NCBI GenBank assembly: GCA_900769955.1
Contig: CAAGIP010000192.1
Location: 1 to 8,833, forward strand
Source: Spirochaetia bacterium
Lineage (GTDB): Bacteria > Spirochaetota > Spirochaetia > Sphaerochaetales > Sphaerochaetaceae
Direction: 5' to 3'
Length of the DNA stretch: 8,833 nucleotides
Shown piece after piece: positions 1 through 5,136 of this stretch. The stretch's first letter is position 1. Each line of letters opens with the position of its first letter. The translations under genes were made by a program, and so were the position numbers. The notes beneath the pieces were generated by a model. The model saw only the letters and a program-made list of their open reading frames with translations, did no database searches and was not told the DNA's origin.

Positions 1-356
1 AGCAGTGTTATCACCGCAGATGCGCCAGGAATGGGAACGACATCGAAGCCTGCCGCCCTGACATTCTCGGCAAGCCTGCTTCCAGGATCTGAAATACCGG
101 GAGTTCCGGCATCAGAGCAGTAGGCGATGTTAAGGCCCTGCTCCAGGAGGGATATAATCCCCTTACTGCTTGCTTCCTCATTGTGCGCATGGCATGCAAG
201 GGTACGTTTTTTAATGTCATATCTGCTTAAGAGCAGTGCCGTGTGTCTTGTATCCTCACAGGCGACCGCGTCCACGCTCTCAAGTATCTTCAGTGCCCTG
301 ACGGTAATATCCTCAAGATTTCCGATCGGGGTTGCAACCATATAAAGTGTGCTCAT
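1..356 (-). CDS. rsmI: 16S rRNA 2'-O-ribose methyltransferase RsmI (partial, C-terminus off the left edge)
   Basis: Reading leftward from the ATG at 356-354, the frame stays open for 118 codons to the window edge. The protein begins MSTLYMVATPIGNLED and continues with CEDTRHT near residue 33 and SDAGTPGISDPG near residue 85. These are the diagnostic motifs of the RsmI branch of the tetrapyrrole-methylase-like SAM methyltransferases. RsmI methylates the ribose 2'-O of C1402 (E. coli numbering) in the decoding centre of 16S rRNA. Family members are about 280 residues, so over half is missing here. The start matches the family N-terminus. No good Shine-Dalgarno is present; instead a TATCAT -10 element ends 6 nt before the ATG, suggesting a leaderless mRNA. 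The gene diverges from pspA. Family identity is very secure from the motifs. Confidence 0.96.
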   Translation of the reverse strand, partial: MSTLYMVATPIGNLEDITVRALKILESVDAVACEDTRHTALLLSRYDIKKRTLACHAHNEEASSKGIISLLEQGLNIAYCSDAGTPGISDPGSRLAENVRAAGFDVVPIPGASAVITL

Positions 357-362
357 GAAAGT

Positions 363-392
363 ATGATAATCCACCATTCAGGTGTAAAGCAA
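363..392 (-). promoter_or_regulatory. Candidate sigma-70-type promoter of rsmI (leaderless)
   Basis: On the minus strand TTGCTT (392-387, weak -35) is followed after 18 nt by TATCAT (368-363, 5 of 6 to consensus). Only ACTTTC separates the -10 box from the rsmI ATG, so the expected start site falls on or next to the A of the start codon. Predicted by eye. Confidence 0.45.
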
Positions 393-403
393 CAAGGGTA
401 AAA

Positions 404-442
404 GTGGTGATTTCCGCCATTACCGGTGGCAATTAACGCCAC
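404..442 (+). promoter_or_regulatory. Tandem palindromic upstream activator sites for the psp sigma-54 promoter
   Basis: Two 17-bp imperfect inverted repeats, GTGGTGATTTCCGCCAT (404-420) and GTGGCAATTAACGCCAC (426-442), share 12 of 17 positions and fit the pattern GTGGY-N7-GCCAY. The second is perfect in its 5-bp arms. Their centres (412 and 434) are 22 bp apart, about two helical turns, so both would lie on one face of the helix. They sit roughly 66 and 88 bp upstream of the predicted sigma-54 start, the usual place for enhancer sites of a bacterial enhancer-binding protein such as PspF. No PspF gene is in the window, so the activator is inferred. Confidence 0.6.
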
Positions 443-472
443 AAAGGTATTATTTTCCGCGTCTTTCCATAG

Positions 473-490
473 TTGGCACGCTGTTTGCAT
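473..490 (+). promoter_or_regulatory. Sigma-54 (RpoN) -24/-12 promoter of the psp unit
   Basis: TTGGCACGCTGTTTGCAT matches the sigma-54 consensus TGGCACG-N4-TTGCW without a mismatch. The invariant GG is at 475-476 and GC at 487-488, spaced 12 bp apart. The predicted transcription start is near 500, giving a short leader of about 38 nt that includes the pspA ribosome binding site. Sigma-54 plus an AAA+ activator is the known control of psp operons in enterobacteria. Confidence 0.9.
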
Positions 491-538
491 CATAGTTGCC
501 ATCAAAAATAAAAATTATTCCAGAAGGAGAAAGTGATA

Positions 539-1207
539 ATGAACGTATTTAAGAGAATGGGAGACATCATCTCCTCAAATGTGAACAGCATGCTTGACAG
601 GATGGAAGATCCGAAGAAGATGATCAATCTGATGATCACGGAGATGGAGGATACCGAGCGCGAGATAAGGTGTTCAATCGCAGAGAAGACAGCTGAGCAG
701 GACAGCATTAAGCGCAATCTAGAGTCTGCAAATGCTGCAGTTTCACGGTGGGCTGAAAGAGCGGCTCTTGCAGTAGACAGCGGCAATGATGATCTCGCAC
801 GTGAGGCTATCATCGAGAGGAAGAAGTCAGCGGAAACGGCAGCCATCCTTGAAAAGAACATCTCAACCCTCGAAAACATCATCGTCTCATTAAAAGAGCA
901 GCTCTCCGAAGTGAATGCAAAGCTTACCGAGATGAAGGCAAAGAGAACCGAGCTTGTCGAAAGGGCAGCTGCGGCAAAGAACAAAATGAAGGTCAACGAA
1001 ACTCTCCGTGAAGCCGACAGCATAAGGTATGCGAAGAGATTTGAGGAACTTCAGTCCAGAATCGAGAAGTGGGAAGCTGAGGCAAAGGTTTTCTCAGCCG
1101 CACCTCAGACGAAGACCACCGGCGAAAGCTTTGAGGAAATGGAGCTTTCAAGGGATGTCGAAGCGGAGCTTTCCGCACTTAAAAACAGAACCAGGGAGAT
1201 TCAGTAA
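539..1207 (+). CDS. pspA: Phage shock protein A (PspA/IM30 family)
   Basis: PspA is a peripheral membrane-repair protein of the ESCRT-III superfamily; it binds stressed inner membranes and, in enterobacteria, also restrains the activator PspF. The 222-residue product equals E. coli PspA in length. It opens with an amphipathic helix (NVFKRMGDIISSNVNSMLDR), then EDPKKMINLMITEMED (residues about 23-38) and DLAREAIIERKK (about 85-96), all close to canonical PspA. The rest is long, charged coiled coil without Cys-rich or transmembrane parts. I chose ATG 539 because AAGGAG (524-529) is 9 nt upstream; the in-frame GTG at 533 would be only 3 nt from it. It is transcribed with the PspC-like gene 2 nt downstream, from the sigma-54 promoter. 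pspB and pspF are not present here. Confidence 0.96.
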   Translation: MNVFKRMGDIISSNVNSMLDRMEDPKKMINLMITEMEDTEREIRCSIAEKTAEQDSIKRNLESANAAVSRWAERAALAVDSGNDDLAREAIIERKKSAETAAILEKNISTLENIIVSLKEQLSEVNAKLTEMKAKRTELVERAAAAKNKMKVNETLREADSIRYAKRFEELQSRIEKWEAEAKVFSAAPQTKTTGESFEEMELSRDVEAELSALKNRTREIQ

Positions 1208-1209
1208 CC

Positions 1210-1416
1210 ATGTTTTCAGCATATCAGAGGAGACTCTTAAGGGTCCCTAACGGAATGATCTTCGGCGTATGTGCCGGGATCGGAAGAAGGCTGGGTATTT
1301 CCACCTTCCTTGTCAGGCTCGTGACGTTCATAGCGTTCTGCATCAGCGGGTTCTTCCCCGTCGGCCTGATCTACTTACTTCTTGCATTGATACTGCCGGT
1401 TGGTCCCGGGTATTGA
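1210..1416 (+). CDS. pspC: Small PspC-domain membrane protein
   Basis: The 68-residue product is essentially one PspC domain: a short basic N-terminus (FSAYQRRLLRVPNG), then MIFGVCAGIGRRLGI, followed by LVRLVTFIAFC and a hydrophobic stretch ending LIYLLLALILPVGPGY. The motif order (GVCAGI, LVRL, Y-L-LALILP) is typical of the family. PspC is an inner-membrane protein that, with PspB in E. coli, senses envelope stress and recruits PspA. Here it lacks the long C-terminal region of E. coli PspC (about 119 aa), so it may only be a membrane anchor for PspA. Its ATG follows the pspA stop by 2 nt, with GGGAG as ribosome binding site inside the end of pspA. A hairpin terminator follows directly. Confidence 0.88.
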   Translation: MFSAYQRRLLRVPNGMIFGVCAGIGRRLGISTFLVRLVTFIAFCISGFFPVGLIYLLLALILPVGPGY

Positions 1417-1427
1417 TCTATCCTTTT

Positions 1428-1459
1428 CCGGACTGGAGCAATCCAGTCCGGTTTTCTTT
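1428..1459 (+). terminator. Rho-independent terminator of the psp unit
   Basis: A perfect 10-bp stem, CCGGACTGGA / TCCAGTCCGG (1428-1437 with 1442-1451), closes a GCAA tetraloop of the stable GNRA class and is followed by TTTTCTTT. On the minus strand there is no U-run after the hairpin, so it mainly ends the psp transcript. It touches the stop codon of the convergent XRE gene. Confidence 0.92.
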
Positions 1460-2040
1460 CAGACCTTTAAGTACCTCAATCCCTCCTTCGCACTGTACCA
1501 GTAGAGCAGTGCCTGAGGGATGCGCGGAAGATGAAGGGAGACATCCCACTCGGGATAGAGCTTTCTGATAAGCACCGTATCGGTGGATATAAGGGCCACG
1601 AATGAGATGTAATTTTCCCTGGTCATTTCATGGTCGCTTGTCACGATCACTTCCATACCATCCCGCTCAGCCTTTACGATACCATCACTGTCCTTCACGG
1701 CATTAATCGCCGTAAGCTGGCGGCCACAGCAGTGCACTTCCGCATCAGTGAGACATGTCACGATGTTACCGCACTCGGGACAGAGATAAAACTTAAGTTT
1801 TCTCATATTTCCGCTTGTCATGTCATTTTCCTCCAATGAGCCGGAAAGAAGGGTTTCGGTGCTTATTCCGAATACTTTGGCAAGCGGTGGCAGCAGCGAG
1901 AGATCGGGCATACCGCCTCCGCACTCCCACTTCGATACAGCCTTGTCGCTTACGCATATCATGTCGGCAAGTTCCTTCTGCGTCAGATTCCTTTCCCGGC
2001 GCAGTTTCCTTATCAGTTTTCCGGTTTTTTCAGCTTCCAT
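1459..2040 (-). CDS. XRE-family regulator fused to a degenerate desulfoferrodoxin-like domain
   Basis: The 193-residue protein has an N-terminal XRE helix-turn-helix (residues about 6-66: TGKLIRKLRRERNLTQKELAD and SDKAVSKWE). A C-terminal domain starts FYLCPECGNIV and holds Cys87, Cys90 and the pair Cys104-Cys105, the CX2C...CC layout of a desulforedoxin rubredoxin-type iron centre. HEMTRENYISF (137-147) and the end of the protein resemble the superoxide-reductase centre II region. Of the ligands there, one His is Asn143 and the usual YC..HG motif reads YSAKEG, so that iron site appears lost. I infer a redox- or metal-responsive repressor rather than an enzyme. ATG 2040 fits the family N-terminus and has a promoter 6 nt upstream; the frame is open to an ATG at 2154, but that would use the fur -35 box as its start. 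Convergent with psp, divergent from the Fur gene. Confidence 0.8.
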   Translation of the reverse strand: MEAEKTGKLIRKLRRERNLTQKELADMICVSDKAVSKWECGGGMPDLSLLPPLAKVFGISTETLLSGSLEENDMTSGNMRKLKFYLCPECGNIVTCLTDAEVHCCGRQLTAINAVKDSDGIVKAERDGMEVIVTSDHEMTRENYISFVALISTDTVLIRKLYPEWDVSLHLPRIPQALLYWYSAKEGLRYLKV

Positions 2041-2046
2041 AACGAT

Positions 2047-2075
2047 ACGATATACGACACATCCATATTCTTCAA
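2047..2075 (-). promoter_or_regulatory. Candidate leaderless promoter of the XRE gene
   Basis: TTGAAG (2075-2070) and TATCGT (2052-2047) are 17 nt apart on the minus strand, and 6 nt separate the -10 box from ATG 2040. No Shine-Dalgarno precedes that ATG, which fits a leaderless transcript. Each hexamer matches consensus at 4 of 6. Confidence 0.35.
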
Positions 2076-2147
2076 TGAACGCGTCGTAGAGTCCTTGCAC
2101 AATGGGTGAGCAGATAATATTCTGAGAACAGGAAACAAAAAGAATAT

Positions 2148-2176
2148 TTGACATCTGATCTTTATTGATATAAGAT
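2148..2176 (+). promoter_or_regulatory. Promoter of the fur-queD-like unit
   Basis: A perfect -35 TTGACA (2148-2153) is followed after 17 bp by TAAGAT (2171-2176, 4 of 6). The predicted start lies near 2183, about 20 nt before the Fur-family start codon. Confidence 0.65.
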
Positions 2177-2184
2177 ATTATTAA
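2162..2184 (+). promoter_or_regulatory. Imperfect palindrome over the -10 box: candidate Fur-family operator
   Basis: TTATTGATAT-AAG-ATATTATTAA is an AT-rich inverted repeat with 8 of 10 arm positions matching. Size, composition and position over the -10 element resemble Fur/PerR/Zur boxes and suggest autoregulation by the adjacent regulator. No close match to one named box was established. Confidence 0.45.
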
Positions 2185-2204
2185 GGATCAGGTTAAAACA
2201 ATGG

Positions 2205-2627
2205 ATGAGGCGAATGATCAGAAGACAGACGATCCAGTGCTCCATAGTGCTGGAAGCAGTGACAAAGACAATGGGACATGCCACCGCGGATGAGATTTAC
2301 GATATGATACATAAGGACTATCCGAATCTCAGCAGGGCGACGGTATACAGAAATCTGAACCGACTGGCCGATGAGGGTCAGATCAGGAAGATTCTCCTGC
2401 CCGGAAGTGCCGACTGCTTTGAGCGCAAGTGCGAGCCCCACTATCATGTGAAATGCCGCTCATGCGGCAGGATATTTGATGTGGACATGCCGTACATGGA
2501 AGACCTGGAATCGAGGATAAAAGACATGCATGGCTTTGAAATAACATCCCATGACATCATCTTTTCCGGCATCTGTCCTGAGTGCCGCAGCGCATCCTCT
2601 CCTGATCCCGAAGAGGAGGAAATGTAA
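2205..2627 (+). CDS. Fur-family metalloregulator (Fur/PerR/Zur type)
   Basis: The 140-residue protein has a Fur winged helix (ATADEIYDMIHKDYPNLSRATVYRNLNRLADEGQI, given here as one block for residues 26-60: ATADEIY, NLSRATVYRNL, LADEGQI) and a C-terminal dimer domain. Structural zinc cysteines are Cys84, Cys87, Cys124 and Cys127. The candidate sensing site aligns as His25, Glu73, His79, His81 and Asp92; Bacillus PerR has Asp at the Glu73 position, so the site is not exactly PerR-like. Whether it senses iron, peroxide, manganese or zinc cannot be decided by eye. The acidic tail (PDPEEEEM) contains the ribosome binding site of the next gene, whose ATG follows the stop with no gap, so the two are probably translationally coupled. 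ATG 2205 is chosen; ATG 2214 is also possible. Confidence 0.92.
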   Translation: MRRMIRRQTIQCSIVLEAVTKTMGHATADEIYDMIHKDYPNLSRATVYRNLNRLADEGQIRKILLPGSADCFERKCEPHYHVKCRSCGRIFDVDMPYMEDLESRIKDMHGFEITSHDIIFSGICPECRSASSPDPEEEEM

Positions 2628-3188
2628 ATGAGAAGTATCACTACACTCAGCCTGCAGTATGCACACAGGTTCTACGGATTCAGGGGAGAGGCACAGTATC
2701 TTCACGGACACACCGGGGTGCTGACCATTGAAGTCGAGGACAGTGTGGAAAAAGGCGTCAACATGGTTTTTCCATGCAACGAGATCCAGAAGACTGCCTG
2801 GGAGGTTCTGAAGAACTTTGACCACGCTCTCATTCTCCGCGAGGATGATCCGCTGCTTCCCGCAATTCTGAAGGTGTATGAGGAGCAGGGAATAAGGGAC
2901 GGGCACCCGATGAATCAGATGAAGGGTCCCGCATTCGAGACTGAGCTTGCAAAGGCTTATCCTGACTGCCGTCTTGTGGTTACAAAGGAAACAATGACCG
3001 TTGAAGGCATGATAAAAATCGTATATGACCTGCTTAAGGATAAGCTCAATATAGCAAAACTCACCTTCACAAGCGGTGTCAATGCAGCGACCGAGGAATA
3101 TAAGCCCGCTGAGTCAGTTGACCGCTGTCCGCTCTGCGGCGTAAAGCTTTCGGACGGTATCTGTCCGAAATGCGGCTACAGAAAGTAA
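2628..3188 (+). CDS. QueD/6-pyruvoyl-tetrahydropterin synthase-like protein with C-terminal zinc ribbon
   Basis: The 186-residue protein shows the T-fold PTPS/QueD pattern: YAHRF (His13) and LHGHTG (His26, His28) supply the zinc ligands, FDH (Asp65-His66) sits at the active site and TKET (Glu121) matches the pterin-binding glutamate. The family converts dihydroneopterin triphosphate to 6-pyruvoyl- or 6-carboxy-tetrahydropterin, the latter in queuosine synthesis. Two features are unusual. The catalytic Cys four residues before HGH in E. coli QueD is Ala22 here, and the GxxxDF motif is replaced by NMVFPCNE. A zinc ribbon (Cys167, 170, 179, 182) follows the T-fold. It may be a divergent enzyme with altered chemistry or a non-queuosine paralog. 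AGGAGG lies inside the end of the upstream Fur-type gene. Queuosine function is not assured. Confidence 0.8.
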   Translation: MRSITTLSLQYAHRFYGFRGEAQYLHGHTGVLTIEVEDSVEKGVNMVFPCNEIQKTAWEVLKNFDHALILREDDPLLPAILKVYEEQGIRDGHPMNQMKGPAFETELAKAYPDCRLVVTKETMTVEGMIKIVYDLLKDKLNIAKLTFTSGVNAATEEYKPAESVDRCPLCGVKLSDGICPKCGYRK

Positions 3189-3196
3189 GCTTTGTT

Positions 3197-3226
3197 CCGG
3201 GACTCGAATCGGGTCCCGGTTATTTT
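3197..3226 (+). terminator. Rho-independent terminator after the queD-like gene
   Basis: CCGGGAC (3197-3203) pairs with GTCCCGG (3213-3219), with extra pairs possible inside the loop, and is followed by TTATTTTA. It ends the plus-strand unit and overlaps the stop codon of the convergent hydrolase gene. Confidence 0.8.
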
Positions 3227-3891
3227 ATAATGGCACTTTTAATCTTATTCCACTCCCTGTCCTCACACCAGTACACGGTCCCGTCTTCGGGAGTGAAGAC
3301 AAGGGATGCTTTTGTGGGAGGAGCTGTCATACTGCACTCGGAGAGCAGGTGAAAGCACTCATCGACATCAAAATCATTGCATGCGTAGAAGATTTCTTCT
3401 GCCCTCTCAAACCGGTTTCTTCCCATACCCTCCGCATCCTTGAAGGGTGAGAAGTTGGACATAACAGAAAAGAGCGGCTTTTCCAGATATTCCCATCCGA
3501 CATGAGGCGTATAACGCAGCACATTTCCTTCCCTGTCGGCACAATGCCCCTGGAAGGTAATTGAGGGAATACTGCATATCATGTCATTGCTGACAAGGTA
3601 TCTGACATCCTCAAAAGTCCTCTTTCCCAAGAGAAGGTCCACTGAGATGTTCACAATATTCACATCCCCTTCCCTGTAATCACTTCTTTTATCGTATGGC
3701 CAGCATGTAGGCATCGTGACGAAGATGCGCTTCTGCCCTGCGCCGAAGAGCGGGATCCACCCTACCGTTTTATCAAAGGCTTCAATGAATACACCGCTTC
3801 CATGAATGCTGACACGCGATTCCATCATCGATATATCGAAGTTGCACCCGTATACTTTTCTTTTTCCGTTGCTTATTACTGAAAGACACAT
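3220..3891 (-). CDS. Linear amide C-N hydrolase, choloylglycine hydrolase-like Ntn family
   Basis: The 223-residue product begins MCLSV; removal of Met would expose Cys2, the nucleophile of this N-terminal-nucleophile family (bile salt hydrolases, penicillin V acylases, related amidases). Asp19 in GCNFDI matches the family Asp, Asn146 in MSNFSPF matches the oxyanion Asn, and Arg160 in NRFERA matches the conserved Arg. The Arg that usually precedes NxD is Cys16 here. The protein is about 100 residues shorter than typical bile salt hydrolases, so bile salts should not be assumed as substrate; an N-acyl amino acid or other small amide is equally possible. ATG 3891 has GGAGG 8 nt upstream and puts Cys at position 2; the in-frame ATG at 3906 would contain that ribosome binding site. 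Last gene of the metQ unit, 39 nt after the amidohydrolase. Confidence 0.78.
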   Translation of the reverse strand: MCLSVISNGKRKVYGCNFDISMMESRVSIHGSGVFIEAFDKTVGWIPLFGAGQKRIFVTMPTCWPYDKRSDYREGDVNIVNISVDLLLGKRTFEDVRYLVSNDMICSIPSITFQGHCADREGNVLRYTPHVGWEYLEKPLFSVMSNFSPFKDAEGMGRNRFERAEEIFYACNDFDVDECFHLLSECSMTAPPTKASLVFTPEDGTVYWCEDREWNKIKSAIIK

Positions 3892-3930
3892 GGATTGTTC
3901 CTCCATGTGCCTTTATATTTGAATGTCATG

Positions 3931-5136
3931 TTATTCGGTACCGACGGATCGTAGAGTTCCGTCAAGGTACTGAAGTGCGTAGAGTGCATAAAGTGCCGCA
4001 CCAACCGGAAGGCAGTCCTCATCGATGTCGAACTTCGAGTCGTGGTGGGCAACCTCGGTCTCAGGACGGTCCGGATTACCGGAGCCCACATATGCGTAGC
4101 ATCCGGGAACTTCAAGGATGAACTCGGCAAAGTCATCTCCCCCTAGGCTGTACGGTCTGTCAGTGATGACGTTTTCACGTCCGAACAGCGCTTCTGCCAC
4201 GAGGGCGACCTCACGGCTCGGCTCCTCAGGGTTTATCAGGGGTGCGGTGAAGTCCTGATACTCAATCTCTGAAGATCCTCCGTAAAGGTCTGCGGTTGCA
4301 AGCGCAAGACGTTCAAGCTCACCTCTTACCTTACTCCTGATCTCAGGGTACATCACTCTGATCGTTCCCTCGATCACGGCTTCTCCAGCAACGATGTTAT
4401 ATGCGGTTCCCGCCTCGATCTTTCCGATTCCGATTATGACGGAATCGGTAGGATTGGTTCTTCTCGTTACAAGTGCCTGCGCATTAACGACGATTGCGGA
4501 AGCGATGTATGCGGCATCGACGCCCTTTTCGGGTGTCGACACATGTGCGCATCTGCCATGAACCTTTATCCTGAAGAAGTCGACTGAAGCGTTGTTCGGT
4601 CCCGGAGTTGCAGACACGGTTCCGCATCTCATGCTGGAAGCGAGATGGATGCCGAAAGTCCTGTCCCCTTTCACAAGGCCTTCCTTCACGAAGATGTTCG
4701 CACCGTATCCGATCTCTTCTGCCTGCTGGAAGCAGAGTGCGACGCTTCCCCTGATATCAGCTCTGTGACGCACGAGAATACGTGCTGCAGTCAGGAGGGA
4801 TGCAGTGTGGGCATCATGTCCGCATGCATGCATCTTACCTTCATTGAGACTTTTGTATGGGCATTCATGCGCTTCCGTGACGGGAAGTGCATCGATATCG
4901 GCCCTGAGGATGACGCGGCCGCCTTCCTCATCCCCTTTTATCACGGCATAAACGCCTGTTTCACCCACACGTCTTGTCTCAAGACCCAGCTCATGAAGCT
5001 CCTTTTCGATTCTTTCGGCAGTACCGAACTCCTCACGCGGAAGCTCGGGATGGGTGTGGAAATAACGACGGAGAGAGACCGCGTAGTCTCTCTCCTGAAG
5101 GGCTTCATTTTTTATTGACTCTGATGAGTAACTCAT
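3931..5136 (-). CDS. M20D-family amidohydrolase (N-acyl-amino-acid deacylase type)
   Basis: This 401-residue cytosolic enzyme carries all motifs of M20D metal-dependent amidohydrolases: ADIDALPVTE (79-88), HACGHDAH (103-110, metal ligands Cys105 and His107), QQAEEIGYGA (catalytic and ligand Glu140/Glu141), His164 in GIHLAS, LGGDDFAEF (331-339) and VAHHD (His364/His365). Such enzymes remove acyl groups from N-acyl amino acids, aminoacyl-auxin conjugates and similar amides. No signal peptide is seen. Its ATG overlaps the metQ TGA in an ATGA, a sign of translational coupling. M20 peptidases inside methionine ABC operons are known in streptococci (the atm locus), so deacylation of imported N-acyl-methionine or related cysteine compounds is a reasonable inference; the substrate is not proven by sequence. 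Confidence 0.92.
   Translation of the reverse strand: MSYSSESIKNEALQERDYAVSLRRYFHTHPELPREEFGTAERIEKELHELGLETRRVGETGVYAVIKGDEEGGRVILRADIDALPVTEAHECPYKSLNEGKMHACGHDAHTASLLTAARILVRHRADIRGSVALCFQQAEEIGYGANIFVKEGLVKGDRTFGIHLASSMRCGTVSATPGPNNASVDFFRIKVHGRCAHVSTPEKGVDAAYIASAIVVNAQALVTRRTNPTDSVIIGIGKIEAGTAYNIVAGEAVIEGTIRVMYPEIRSKVRGELERLALATADLYGGSSEIEYQDFTAPLINPEEPSREVALVAEALFGRENVITDRPYSLGGDDFAEFILEVPGCYAYVGSGNPDRPETEVAHHDSKFDIDEDCLPVGAALYALYALQYLDGTLRSVGTE

Noticed and set aside
533..538. GTG at 533 as pspA start
   Set aside because: It lies 3 nt after GGAG, too close; ATG 539 is at 9 nt and gives the standard PspA N-terminus.
502..1023. Long open frame on the minus strand opposite pspA
   Set aside because: It is antisense to a clear pspA, with a Ser/Phe-rich composition typical of reversed coiled-coil codons, and has no recognisable domain.
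2041..2154. N-terminal extension of the XRE protein to an ATG at 2154
   Set aside because: The extra 38 residues have no family counterpart, there is no ribosome binding site, and the region overlaps the -35 box of the divergent Fur-type gene. ATG 2040 matches the usual start of these regulators.
3197..3219. Same hairpin as a terminator for the minus-strand hydrolase unit
   Set aside because: On the minus strand the hairpin is followed by AACAAAGC, without a U-run, so no terminator for the metQ unit was identified.
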